DNA of 64,000 nt from Fomitopsis serialis. Lineage: Eukaryota; Basidiomycota; Agaricomycetes; Polyporales; Fomitopsidaceae. The notes beneath the pieces are model-generated. The model searched no databases and was not told the DNA's origin. It worked only from the letters and a program-made list of their open reading frames with translations. A program made the translations under genes and the position numbers. Positions 26,814-38,860 of this stretch are shown piece after piece (positions within the stretch are counted from its first letter, which is position 1; each line of letters begins with the position of its first letter). The stretch is taken from assembly GCF_022376445.1 (NCBI RefSeq), contig NW_025954992.1:310001-374000 (forward strand), in the 5' to 3' direction.

Positions 26814-28270
26814 ATGTCTTTGCCATGGTCATTATTCGCTTGCTGGTCAATTATCCTCTCTTTACTTTCCAAACGCATTGGCGCGACTTCGACCAACCGG
26901 ACGATCGACGACTACTACGGAGATTCAGTGACAGGTCTTCTGCCGGTTTACTCAGACAACTGGAACTATGGACCAACCTGTTCAGTCTGTGAAGCTCAGC
27001 CGGCTGCAAACCTGACATTTGATGCATCCTGGCACGATGCAAACTCAAACTCGCCGTCCAACTCAACAGTTCATACCATCACTCTGTCGTTCACCGGTGC
27101 GTTGCGGTACTAAGTACTGTGAAATGTGTCTTGACAGATATGCAGGAACTGCCATCTGGGTCTACGGCATCATGCTGAACAGTTTCCCCTCACCGACCGT
27201 CACTCTCACCAACGTCAGCTTTACCTTGGATGGCGCGGCATCGGGGAGATTCGTGCATGTGCCGCATCCTAAGACCGAGGAGCTCGAATACAATGTCACA
27301 ATCTACAACAAGACGGAGCTGGAGAACGCGGAGCACACGCTGGTGATGACGGTGATGCAGGATCCGAATCCGTCTGTCCTTCTTTTCGATTGGGCTATGT
27401 ACACGTGAGTAAACTATGCGCGGGTTATAAGATTCCAAGTCGATTAATGAGTTACCCTCTGAGCAGATTTCTGAACGACAGTAACGTCGCCGACTCTAAC
27501 ACCACCAGCGATTCAGACCATTGGTCTCATGGCTCGCACCATGGGTCCGGATATCATGATTCATCGAGGGACCGGGATCAGGGCAAGTCCGACACATGTA
27601 AGCACTCCGCCATGTCTACTTGCAGACAGCTCACGATGTGCGCCTCAGCCACAACTTCCCATGTAAGCAAGGGGCGATCGCTGGCGGCGTTATAGGTGGC
27701 GTCAGCGCGCTAGTACTTCTTGGCGGCGCCGTCTTTTGGTGGTACCGGAGGCGGAGAAGGCGTGCAATACGAGTGGGTGGGCGAGACATCGAGAAGAGCA
27801 CTACGAGGATCGAGCCTTTCTTGGGCAAGCCAGTCATCGATCCTACACCTGCCCCAAGCACCATGGGGGGTGCCCCGACGACGCCATCAACTCCGGACGC
27901 CGAGCCATTCAGTGAGAAGACCTTGCCTACTTCTCCGGCTCCTGTGTACAACGGAGAAGTCATTGACATTCGAGCGGACAGGGTCGAGAAACCCAAGCCC
28001 GTTGCGGTTCACGGGGAGCTCATAGACCAAGTCGACGACCTGAAGCGGCAGGTCGCAAGCCTGCGATCGGCGATGTCTGCTGGTGTTTCAGACACCGTGC
28101 AATCCTCCATTACCCTCTTACGCCCCCCTAAAGTGGCGCCTCCGAGTCGGCGGCGCGGGATAGCCAGTTACGAAAAGCTGCACGAACAACCCGATTCAGA
28201 ACGTCTCAGAGGGCGGCGAGGGTCGCAGAGAGACACGGTGGGGACGGAACCACCTCCTGCATACGATTAA
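26814..28270 (+). CDS. Single-pass cell-surface protein with glycosylated ectodomain
   Basis: No specific function is recognised. The start at 26814 gives a signal peptide (MSLPWSLFACWSIILSLLSK). The ectodomain of roughly 200 residues holds many N-glycosylation sequons (NRT, NLT, NST, NVS, NVT, NKT, NDS). It contains a beta-rich stretch (VYGIMLNSFPSPTVTLTNVS, LEYNVTIYNKTELENAEHTL) of the kind common in Agaricomycete surface proteins. A Ser/His-rich stalk leads to one membrane helix (GAIAGGVIGGVSALVLLGGA) with a basic stop-transfer run RRRRRR. The cytoplasmic tail of about 170 residues is Pro/Ser-rich with a short coiled-coil-like segment (LIDQVDDLKRQVASLRSAMS). Introns lie at about 27095-27144, 27405-27466 and 27598-27665. 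This layout suggests a receptor-like or wall-sensing role, which is inference. Confidence 0.75.
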
Positions 28271-29093
28271 CTCCGAGTCGGTCTTGGACTATGTATTATC
28301 GGACATTGCACCTGCGAGCGCTACGTGTACCGTGTATCCTGTGTATCTCCCTTGGTATGTATTCACGTTCGTTGGTTATCCTGGACCTTAGCACATGTAC
28401 ACGATTGTGTTGAACGGCTGCGATTGTCAAATACACTCGGAATCAGTCTGATCTACATGGACTACGAGATGTACGGTATTGTATGTATCTATTAGTACTA
28501 CCACCTGACCGGGCTCTCGAATGAATTTGCCATACAAGATTTCCTGCTGACGGCATACTAGGACCGCGGAACCATGCTTACAGGCAATCCTCGGTGCTGG
28601 GTCCCGCTCGCCATTCGTAGTTCAATGGAATTCTGCAAGGACGCCTTCGTGCAGATGAATGGGCGCCACCGACGCCAGGCTATTATAGGTGGCTCAGTCT
28701 GCGCAGCGAGTCTCGACCTCCGAACCGTTCGCACGCAAATTTGCGAACGTTCACAAGTACGTTACGCCGTGGATTTGCAGAGTTGGCAGAGTTGAGCCCG
28801 ATTGTTGAACAACCACCTTTACAAGTCCGACCGTAGTTGGGCCTGAGGTGAATGCACGCGCAAGAGACAGCGCCACAGGACGCAAGAGGGCAGCGCCCAT
28901 GGCGCCCAGGCCGCAAGTGGATCGCTTCCCAGCGAGCGTTCTGCCTCATGTCGACAAGGCCTTGCTCTGCTTTTTCCCGCGCAACCTCTTCCCAACTTCC
29001 GACTGTTCTTCTTGTTGCCACCTGTAACTAGACGGAAACCTCTCTGGGTTGTCCGTCCTGACATACACCACTCATTCATTCTTGTGACTGGAC
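28271..29093. other. Intergenic, nothing identified
   Basis: These 823 bp between two plus-strand genes contain several short open frames on both strands without domain signal. No repeat, RNA gene or promoter element stands out. Confidence 0.4.
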
Positions 29094-32000
29094 ATGACCA
29101 GTCGTCATCGACCTCGAAATACACATACTCAGCGACCAGAGGATACCCCGACATGGACGGCTAACGAACCTGAACCAGGACTTTCACGCCAGGCCATGAC
29201 TTCCACTCAGCGTCACAACACCGAGCAGACCACTACCGACGGTCACCGCAAACATCGTACTTCCTCAAAGCGAGTGGAGGCACCCGACGCTGTGGCTCCC
29301 TCGGCACCTGTGACCTCGCATACCAAGTCTTCCAGCAAACACCGTACGTCTGCGCAGCCCTCCACGTCGTACCAGGGCACGTATCCCGGTGCCTACGCAA
29401 CGCCTAGTGCTGCGCCAGTAGCAACGTCGTCGTCCAGGACTCATGGAGCGCACTACGCCGATGACACATCACGGCCATACGCAAAGACGAGAACCGACAA
29501 GCCAAGCCCTCGCTCGTCGAATGAGCGTGTAGCCTTGCCCGAGGACAACAAGAGTGCACGCCATGCACGCACGGCGTATCCAGCCATGGCTACAGTCCAA
29601 GCGCCTGCGTCAACCCAAACGTACTATATTGATCCCTCGCAAGCAGCCGGTGAGACCTCGTCGTCTAAGCATCGTCGGGAGCGCGATAAGGACCGCGAAA
29701 AAGAGCGAGAGAGGGAGCGGCGGAGAGAAGAGAAGGCGAGGGCACGGCTGCAGGAGACCGAGAGCTTGCGAGCGAAAGAGAAGGAGCGAGATCGGGAACG
29801 TCGAAGGGAAAAGGAGCGAGAGCCGGAACGTGTGAGCAGAGATAGAGAAGGGCACAGAGATCCGGAGCGGACAAAGGAGCATGAAAGCAGCAGGAGGAAA
29901 GAAGAGCGTAGGGCAGCTGAGAGGGCGGCATCGCACGCCCAAGCAGCGAGTACAGCGGCATATAGGCCTCAGCAGGCCGATGACAGGCCGCCAACCGCTT
30001 CAGTATGTCCTTCGAGTATTTGTTATGCTTGTCCGATTGACTGACACTCTGCCTTTAAGGGTCGGCAGGCTGGACAGCCCGTGCAAACAGCGGCGCAACA
30101 TGCTGCGGTCCCGAATGGCTATGCTGTATCCGGTGCTTCCATGGGCTATCATGACCCAGCGGCTCAAGCAACGGCCCAGAGGCGGCCGTCTGACCCCGCA
30201 CCTGCGCCCATGGCCGTGCCACAGCGAAGTTCGGAACGCGATAAAAGCTCTACTCGCCATCACCGGTCACACCGGGATCGGGTTGCGGGACAAGGAAGTG
30301 GTCAAGAATCTGGAATGTCAAGCAGCGAGCAGGAACACTCGCTGAGGGAACGCGTGAGTTGTATATTGACACGCCCGGCTCCGGTAACTTACCGTACTTG
30401 CTAGTATCGCCCTTCGGAGCGGCGTCATGCGACGAAGGAGCGGAAGGATGTCCATGCCCCGTCTGGAAGCGAGACAGAGCGAGAGAGTATGAGGGACCGA
30501 GTGAGCGTCATATATATGCGCTTTGTTCCATTGTCCTAATCATGAACAACGCAGCGCAAACATGCGCGGGCACATGCTGACCTCCCTGGCCACGCGAAGT
30601 CCGCCACAGAGCCAAGCACAAAGCCACAGAAGCCCAGCTCTTTGCGGCGAATTACAAGGCATCCCGCACGCCGCAGGTAGGCCTAAGCTATAACGAAAGT
30701 TTGTCTTCAATTCACGTAATTGTGTTATCGCAGCAGCAGCCACCGCCACTGGACACCTCAGTATACAGGCCCATGACTGCGCAGTTGCCGGCGTCGACCT
30801 CGGTACTGGCTTCTGCGCCGCCCCCGGGCCAGCCTACCGTTCCCGTAGGTCTGACCTCTCAACGTCATGTACCACAAATAGTCAGTATTCGTGCTGGGCA
30901 GGGTCCGGCAGATCCACAAACACCAGTCATGCTCCCGAAGTCGTCGAGCACGGCCACCGTCAATCGCCCTCATGAGCAAGCGTATCCGGACCCTGCACAT
31001 CAGTACGAACCATACACATACCCTGCGCCGTCGGCCGAGCATCCGTCGCATTATGCTGACACGTCGAAGAGGTCCCGGCACGCAAACCAGGGCGCTCAGC
31101 CGTCTGAAAGGGCCCAACAGCCTAGCTATGGCGATTCTGGGCATGCTAACGCGCATAATGGCGGCACAGCTCCCAGTTATCTTCACCCTGTGCAGCAGGC
31201 TATCCGTTCCGTCGAAGGTATCACACGACCGCCCTCTACCCGCCCTGGAGCAAAGGCGTCTTCTGCGAGCGTTCCGACTGCACAAGCACCAGTTGCAAAT
31301 ACGAGGGAGTATGATCGATCCTACACGCAGAAGTCGGCCGTTCCTGGTTCTAGCACCTATGGTCAAGCAACGGGACAGCAGCCGCAATCTACGCCGCAAT
31401 ATTCGAGCTCGGATGTGCGCCTTCCCGGCGCTTATCCTTCGTCACCAGCAAATGCACCACAGCAATACATGCACCCTGGTGGTGGGCCTATGCCTGGCTC
31501 TTATGGAATTCCAGGTGTAGCGAGGACGAATACCTCTCAGACGGACGAGAAGACCCCTCGGGCGCGGCCAGTGGAATTGTCAGTCCAGTATCAGACGTCA
31601 ACCTTCCCTCCTGCGCAGAACGGGGCCTCGCATGATTCTGCGAAGATGGCTTCTGTACTTCCTCCTACTGCGCACTCAATCACCGTAGCGCAAGCAACGT
31701 TCACGCCCGCTCGTCCACCTGATGTCAAGGCACAATGGTCGAACACTTTCCCTGGAGGCGTATCCTCGCCACCCTCGGCACGTTACGCTGATGCGCGGCC
31801 GACTCAAGATGGACATGTGAATCAACAGGGTGCTGGAGGTCACTCCCCTGGACGCCAACCTCAGAGTTATGTCGGTCGTTCTCCGGGCGTCGCGAGTACA
31901 GCACCGCTCGATTCAACGCCCAGGCAATATTCGGCGTCTCACTTGCCTGCGCACAGAAACGGGTCGACCGATACGATTCAACAAAGTGGTGCTTCGAAAT

Positions 32001-33586
32001 ACTCGCCCAGCATTCAGCCTAACCAACAAACATTAAACCATCGCACTAGCGTTGGCAGCCTTCAACCTCACGCCTCCTCACGTCCGGACATGACCCCAAC
32101 TGCACGACCTGCTAACGTATTGTCAGGATACCCAGAACCGCCTACTCGATACCGCTCGCCTGCTCCGATACCAATACCGTACCGTGCATCATCTACAGCT
32201 CCCAATCCATCGACTCCTGCGTCTCAGTCATACAACACACAACCGTCCTCCAGACCTGCACTCCCTACTAGTCTTTCTGCGCCAGCGCATGAGTCGTCCT
32301 ATTTGTCTCCGAGAGGGGCCTCACTCTCGATGGCACAATCCCAACCAGCAAACACTCGCGGATACCATCAGCCACCGTCCACGGACTATAGTGCACGTAC
32401 ACAGGATGCCTACAACACCTCAGGGCAGCGTCCGCCTCGCTCCGCGCCACCCTTGGCGCCGACAGTGAACACCAAGCAGCATTATGATGTCTCGTCTCCT
32501 GCGAATCCGTCGTCCGTAATCCCGCCATCCTCTGCACCGCCACGCTCTAGCACATTCCCACACAGCAGACTCGTCGCCCGCAGGAGTCAGGCACCGTCCC
32601 TCCTACGCATCACTCTCGCGCTGCCTCTGAGCCTCACTATCCAGCGAGTGCAACCCGTCCTCCGTTGACTGTTCAAACGAACACGGCGCATACGAAGAGT
32701 CGCTCAGCCACGCAACCTGCTCCAGCTGCCTCGGATCAGGATCTCTGCTCACTCCTTCGTCCTTGGCACCGTCGATGCTACCCCGCCAGCACTCGAACGC
32801 TTCGAGCTTCCTCCCCCCAGGGTCTCGAGGCGCAGAGCAGAAGCTGGCCAAGGACAAAGACAAGGACAAGGATAAAGACTCCCGCAAGAAGGGAGGGTTT
32901 TTGGGCTCTTCCGCTCCAGGTCGAATCCTCCCAAACCTTTGCAAGAGACTGTTGTGGAATCTCAGCGTGATGTTCGCCCTCGCAAGCGCCAGGATTCGGC
33001 GCCTGCACCGTCTAGCGTGCGCTCACCTCCTCCCGCAAACCCCGCTCAATCTACGCGTCCTGCGGCATATGAAGTGGTAGCGTCGCCTCGTCGTAGGGAA
33101 CATGCTGACATCCCAGCACAGGCCGCACCACCCGCTCCTGCGGTAGAGTACCTGACGGTCCCATCAGCGGGTATGGGGGTGCCGCCTTCGAATGGTATGC
33201 CTACGTTGAGTGGGAGAAGCCCTACAAAGATGTTCAGTCCATTCCGTTGCTGTCGAAGCGTCATCGGACGGTATCTGCAGCGTCCGTTGAAGCGGTGGAT
33301 GGAACTGTGGTAGGTGTTCTCTACTCCCTCCCGACAGCACACTGACGGATGTGATGATCAGGCCAATACGGTGACAGGGGCCGACTCTACCAGAAGCTCC
33401 ACCGCAGGAAGACTCTCTCCCCCTTTGCGCGACCCGCAGACGGCTACACACGACTGGAGGAACAAGGAGGAAGCTGAGTTTCGTGGTCGTGGCACGCGTC
33501 GGCGCCGGCCTGGCGTGACGTTTGACGTGGACCCAGACGCCCCGAGAGGACCACTACCATCCGCGCGCCGAGCAAGGTCCTCGTAG
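29094..33586 (+). CDS. Large low-complexity Ser/Pro/Gln-rich protein, function unknown
   Basis: Predicted at well over 1,300 residues. The N-terminal 190 residues are Ser/Thr/His/Arg-rich. A strongly charged Arg/Glu/Asp/Lys block follows (ERERERRREEKARARLQETE and the region to 29930), likely one long helix. A 655-codon exon (30701-32668) then encodes Ser/Pro/Gln/Tyr-rich disordered sequence. The 3' part contains KDKDKDKDKDSRKKGGFFGL, a basic stretch, and a more ordered segment EWEKPYKDVQSIPLLSKRHR. Introns are near 30004-30059, 30354-30403, 30499-30555 and 30677-30733. Between 32555 and 33180 the frame breaks four times (near 32560, 32742, 32900 and 33177). Each break is explained by one missing base. 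The 3' end is therefore uncertain. I do not recognise the family. Confidence 0.65.
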
Positions 33587-34032
33587 GCAACCACACCCTG
33601 CTCAAGAGCAGTAAGCGTCCCTTCGTCGCATCGTTATTTTGTGGTATAGAAGTGGATCCAATCGCTATGTTATCGTTGTCGGTATATGCTCTGATATGTA
33701 TCTGTAAATGCGCATCCTTGGCCGACTACACAAGTGTATCATATTGTCTACGTAGTCGTCGATTATTTGTCCAATGCTTTAACTGTTTGCATCCCTGCAA
33801 TGGGCGAATGTCTGAAGTTGAAGTGGAACTGGAAACTCAGAAAGGGATCCGGCATGGGCAAATTGGATGCGTGACACGTAAGCTGTGACATGTCGTGTCC
33901 ATTTGTGACCTCACGCGTCAAGGACGACAAACGCGCTCAGACAGGCTCAGACGCGTCGACCTCACCGCTCGATCATCTTCACGTTTCCCCTTCATAGTCT
34001 TCGCTTGGTCTTCGCCAGCTCAGGACTCTAGG
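33587..34032. other. Intergenic, presumed PRI2 promoter
   Basis: This 446 bp gap lies between tandem plus-strand genes. Two ACGCGTC-type steps (33910-33918 tcacgcgtc and 33951-33958 gacgcgtc) resemble the ACGCGT MCB box used by MBF at DNA-replication genes. That would suit the primase gene that follows. The match is seen in the sequence; its use is inference. Confidence 0.45.
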
Positions 34033-35882
34033 ATGCAGAACTCTGGCGATAGAAAGAAGCTTGTCACCCAACAAAAGATCAGTGAAGTCGAGAATCACGG
34101 CACGACAGGATATCCTCATCGACTAAACTTGTGAGTTCAAGTCACCCCATGCGCGACTGCGCTGCGACTCAGTGTTGTACTAGCTACGACAAGCCCCCTC
34201 TTGGTGACATAACCATCGAAGATTTTGAAACTTGCGCATTAGACCGTCTCCGCATCCTCGCCGAGATTGAGTCGTCGTTCGTCCGAAACCGGCCATGGGA
34301 TGAACTCAAAGAAATCACTTCGAAACAATGCGAGAATTACCTACCACTGAAGGCTAATACAGCTCTTCTAGTGGATAAAGAACCGCAGCGGAAGAAAGAT
34401 CATGTTGGGCACTTCGTCCTGCGCCTGGCGTTCTGCCGTTCGTACGTATTATGCTGCGTCTAGAGATGCCCTCCTGAGTCGTGTGTAGGGAGGAGCTGCG
34501 GAGACGATTTGTGAAGGCAGAGACCGCATTGTTTCGTGTGCGCTTTGAAACGGACGATTCCGAAGAGAGAACGGAATTTCTCAAGACGCGCAAGTTCGGT
34601 TGGGAAGACGTATGTCCAGTGTTACGTTCTGCGATTTGCACCTCTCACAGCCATTCAGGTCTCGTCGGAGGAGAAGAAGCATTTCCATGAAGAGCTAAAG
34701 GCGGCTTCACCTTGGACAACTCCCGAAGTGATTGCAAGTGAAACCTATGTGAAGGTGCGTCTTATCATCGCGGAGATCCAGATTTTATACACATGATGCC
34801 ACAGGTGAAGTGGACTCGCGTACCGGACCTAATAGAGAAGAGACGGGTCTTTCTAAAGGGTGGTATGGCATATGTACCAACCCGAGAACTGTCGAGCATC
34901 ATCCTCCAGGAATTTCAAGCGAACCTTACGAGAGCCCTCGAAGTGAGTACTCTCATGACCCTGCGACCTCGGTACCAACTGACATGATCACAGATGACAG
35001 CGAAAGCGCTACCGTTTCTAGACGAGGACACGCGAATCATCCCCATCCTCGACAACCTCTCGCAAGGCTTCCTCGCCGGTATCTCATCAGAGTGGAGCAC
35101 AGCAACGGCAAGCAGCGGAGATGAAATCACTGCAGACATGATCGACGACATGGCGAGGAAGCACTTCCCCGCGTGCATGCGCAACCTCCACGAGTGTCTC
35201 CGGAGAGACAAGCATCTCAAGCATTTCGGTCGACTGCAGTATGGTCTGTTCTTGAAGGTGACTGTCGCCAGATCAAATATTCGCGACCACACCAACTGAC
35301 ATGGCCCGTTAGGTTCTCGGACTGTCAATAGAGGAGGCTATCACATTCTGGCGAAGATCGTTCAGCAACATCCAGGAGGACAAGTTCAATAAGGAGTACA
35401 GGTACAACATCCGACACTCCTTCGGTCTGGAAGGGAAGCGCGCCAACTACCCCGCCAAGAGGTAAGTCGGGGATTTACATGGGAATGCCGGCCATACTCA
35501 CTGGACTGCTTGTAGCTGTCAGCAAATCCTTACGTCGGACCAGCCGGGGACAGGCGACTCGCACGGATGTCCCTACCGGCATTTCTCGCCCGACAATCTG
35601 CAAACAGCGTTGCTCTCCATGTACTCCAGCCAAGGACTCACATCAGTAGACCTGCCCGATATTATGCGCACAGTCAAGGCGGGACACTACCACGTCGCAT
35701 GCACACGAGTGTTCGAGATCACACATGCGCGGCAAGGTGTGGCTAAGGGCCAAGGTGTCGGCGGTGGGGAGAGCGTCACGCATCCTAACCAGTATGCAGC
35801 GAGAAGCCGGGAGCTCGAGCGGGAATTGGAAGGCGTCACCACGAAGAATGAAGATGGTGGGGACGTGGTGATGGTGGGCTGA
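34033..35882 (+). CDS. PRI2: DNA primase large subunit Pri2 (p58)
   Basis: Regulatory subunit of the primase heterodimer in the DNA polymerase alpha complex, which makes RNA primers. The start at 34033 is followed by YDKPPLGDITIEDFETCALD and LRILAEIESSFVRNRPWDEL. Then comes HFVLRLAFCRSEELRRRFVK and the helical middle YVPTRELSSIILQEFQANLT. The C-terminal [4Fe-4S] domain has all four expected Cys positions: FPACM, KSCQQIL, HGCPYRHF and YHVACTRVFE. HLKHFGRLQYGLFLKVLGLS and FNKEYRYNIRHSFGLEGKRA are conserved between them. About nine introns occur and no frame break was found. The C-terminal 45 residues are Glu/Gly-rich and unconserved. Confidence 0.95.
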
Positions 35883-36257
35883 TCGTGTTGCGACGAGAAG
35901 CGTTCGCAGGGGTCGACATGTGCTGTGTATCCATCCTGTATTCTTTTCGTGTTGTCATTGTATTTGTCTCCACATTGTCTAGGATTATCCGCCACTGCAT
36001 ACTATGGCCGCTGTTCCCCGTTCTTCTGATGCGCTCTGGGCTCAAACACAGGAACCTGAGCACTGGCACCGGCCAGGGCCTGCGATGCGATTGGCTGGCG
36101 AGTCACAGTGGCCACCGTGACGCGCGTGCGCCATGCGAGCTGTGCATGCGACTCCTGCCCGTCCCTTGCTGCTCCCCAGCTTAACTCATCTCTTCACGCA
36201 CTGTACTCTGTTTCTGTCGGCGTCGACCATTGCACCTCACGAGACTGGAACGGCAGC
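35883..36257. other. Intergenic, PRI2 / CHO1
   Basis: This 375 bp gap between tandem plus-strand genes should hold the CHO1 promoter. I see no TATA box or repeat. Confidence 0.4.
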
Positions 36258-37110
36258 ATGAACCAAGGGAAAGGGAAAGCGGAAGGGTCGAGCAGTCACG
36301 CGATGGAGGCAAGCAAGAAGGCAGCCTTGCAGCAATACCTCGACACAGATGGACACTTTTCACTCGTCAGGTTCGTCCGGCCCTGCTGTATCACTCCCTG
36401 CTGTTCTCTGACCGTGTGCTGGCGATACGTAGAAACTTTCGGTTGGCAGACCTCATCACAATTTCGAACGGCGTCTGCGCCTCTCTGTCCATATTCATGT
36501 CCGCGAACTATCTGGCTACCAATGACGAGGACTACCTCTGGTCGGCCCTCGTACTTCCTTACCTTGGACTGACATTCGACTTTCTGGACGGGAAGGTTGC
36601 GCGGTGGAGGAACGAGAGTAGCATGCTGGACAGGAGCTAGACAGTCTGGCAGATCTTGTGAGTGACTCTCCTGCAGGCTGTACCTGGCGGCAGCCGCGTC
36701 ACGTCTGCTAACTTGTCTCACAGATATCGTTCGGTGTCGCACCAGCACTGCTTGCATTCGTAGTTGGTTTGCGGACATACCTGGACACCGTGGTGCTCAC
36801 TGCGTTCATTTGCTGCGGCCTGGCACGCCTAGCACGATTCAACGCCACAGTTGCATCGGTGCCCAAGGACGCGAAGGGCAAGTCCAAGTACTTCGAGGGC
36901 TTGCCCATACCAACATCTCTGCTCCTCGTCGCCGTTCTGACATACTGGACGAAGATGGGATGGATCCATGGCAAGGAGGGCATCCCCCTTGGCACCATCA
37001 CGCTATGGGGCTCTAAGGGGGGCAAGGGCGAGGTGCACCTTGTGAGTGCGATGTTTGGGACGATGGCTGCGGCGATGGTCAGCAAAACGCTACGGGTGCC
37101 GAAAGTCTGA
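36258..37110 (+). CDS. CHO1: CDP-diacylglycerol-serine O-phosphatidyltransferase
   Basis: Makes phosphatidylserine from CDP-diacylglycerol and L-serine in the ER membrane. The start at 36258 is followed by a hydrophilic N-terminus, then VRNFRLADLITISNGVCASL and membrane helices. The CDP-alcohol phosphotransferase signature DGxxAR(x8)GxxxDxxxD spans DGKVARWRNESSMLG and QELDSLAD. The second half of this motif is reached only by adding one G at 36628-36629; the sequence as given turns CTGGGACAG into CTGGACAG and hits a stop 12 bases on. Helices LISFGVAPALLAFVVGL and TSLLLVAVLTYWTKMG follow, ending SKTLRVPKV. Introns are at 36369-36431 and 36658-36722. The break is in an invariant motif of a gene of this type, so it is most likely a sequence error. 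Confidence 0.92.
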
Positions 37111-37425
37111 AGGAATGAATTCACGAAGGACACGTCTGGTCATGATCTGTGATGTACGCGCTGAAGGGTTGTCTGGGGAGTCGCAAACAAGCTATCTGTA
37201 TAGTCTACGCGACCGTGTATCACACCTCGCCTCTACTCTCAATATATCCCGCATCAGTACACAGAGCTCTCCATGCGTCTCGTCTGAGCATGCGAGCGTC
37301 CGACAGTGCCACTTCCCCGAGGGGCGCGGTGCGCGTGACCCGCGTTTTGTCCCAATAAAGCATGCACGCGTCGCGTCGCGTCTTTCACGCGTCTCCTGCC
37401 TGTTGCCCTCACCCAGTCCGCCGCC
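37111..37425. other. Intergenic, CHO1 / NSE1
   Basis: A 315 bp gap between tandem plus-strand genes. It contains an ACGCGTC-type step (37366-37372, cacgcgtcgcg) about 55 bp before the NSE1 start, a possible MCB-like element. No gene was seen. Confidence 0.35.
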
Positions 37426-38734
37426 ATGGTCTCGTCCAACGACGTGCAGCGCCTTTTCTTGCAAGCCGTTCTCTCGCGGAGGGTCATGACCAGAGAGATT
37501 GCGCTGAAGCTCTGGGAAAATGCATTGACGCCGTCAAAGGTAGTGCGACCACCTTATGAGCGTCCATCCAGAGGCTGATGCGAGAACGAACTGTAGCCGC
37601 AACGACACGCTCGATATCGAATTCAGTGGAGACAGAAACTCTTGGGATAATTTGTGACCAAGATCAACGAGGCCTTGAACCCCATGAACATGGAATTCGC
37701 GCAGATGTCGGACGAGATTACGGGCAAAGAAATGTGTGCTCTCGTGAGTTGCACACCAAACGCACCGCTGTATCCTGCGTCTCACGCATGCTATGTAGGT
37801 CAATCGCAAAGGCGACGAGGTCGCGCAGCTAGCTACCGAGTATACGCCGCTCGAGATTGCCTACTTCAAAGCAGTGGTACGTGCAGAACGCGCTCGCTTC
37901 ACGAGGTTTCTCTGACAGTGCGAATTGCATTCTAACAGCTCCATCAAATCATGTCGGCCCCGAACGAAGCCTTTTGCATATCATCAATGGCAGCCCTGCG
38001 AGAGACGAACAACCTAAACATGACCAAGTCACAAGCCGAGGTCGTCCTCTCGAGCTTCGTGGCCAAAGGATGGCTTATCAAGAGCAGGTCCGTAATTTGT
38101 CTATTCGAGTTCTACAAATCACCGACCGGTGCTGCCGTTCTCACCCAGACGCGGTCGATATTCTCTTTCACTACGCACTTTGATCGAGTTGCTGCCATAC
38201 CTCCGAAGCACGTATCCCAACAACATTCTTGAATGTACCATTTGCATGGAGGTCTGTCCCAATAGCCGTGCATATTGCGCATATTCACTCACGCACGGAT
38301 TGAACGCAGGTTGTCACCCGCGGGATCTCATGCTACACCACCAACTGCCACACACACCTCCACGCGCACTGCTTCGAGAAGTACAGGAAACGCTCCCAAA
38401 ACTGCCCGACCTGCCAGGCAAACTGGTCATCCGATGCCAGCGCGAAGAAGCTGGACAGGATCGGAGAGGCCGCGTACAGAGAGGGCCAAGATACCCGCCG
38501 CCGCCGGCCAATTGAGGAGCGAGCAGAGAGCGACGAGGATGAGGCGACGAGGCCGAGGCGGAGGCGGAGCCTTCGCAACCCTCGCAAGCATCTCAGCCAT
38601 CCCAGCCCAAGGGCACACAGGCAAAGAAGAACAAGAAGAAAGCGGTCCGCGAGGACAGTATGGATATTGATGAGGACGAGCCGGAGCCCGAACCTGAGCC
38701 CCGGAAGACTCAGAAGCGCAAGAGCCGTCGGTGA
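37426..38734 (+). CDS. NSE1: SMC5/6 complex RING-like subunit Nse1
   Basis: Nse1 is a RING-type subunit of the Smc5-Smc6 DNA-repair complex, paired with the MAGE protein Nse3. The start at 37426 gives SNDVQRLFLQAVLSRRVMTR. Winged-helix segments follow (FVTKINEALNPMNMEFAQMS, YTPLEIAYFKAVLHQIM, SQAEVVLSSFVAKGWLIKSR, RYSLSLRTLIELLPYLR). The zinc-binding RING variant is CTICMEV, RGISCYTTNCHTHLHAHCFE and NCPTCQANW. An acidic, Lys-rich tail ends RKTQKRKSRR. The frame breaks three times, each fitted by one missing base: A at 37517-37520, T at 37651-37653 and G at 38543-38544. With these the domains join without gaps. Introns are near 37540-37592, 37745-37798, 37878-37938, 38087-38148 and 38252-38309. 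Confidence 0.88.
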
Positions 38735-38860
38735 CCGGTGGACGGCTGCTACAGTGTCCGTTTACCATACAGATCTACATGTATTGTTGTGCTATGTGCT
38801 GCATTATAGTCCTGCGTATATTGCGTATATTGTCGGCGACTAATCAACCATGATAGTTGC

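Noticed and set aside
36600..36660. CHO1 as a true pseudogene
   Set aside because: The only defect is one missing G in an invariant motif, everything else is conserved, and the same type of one-base loss recurs through the window.
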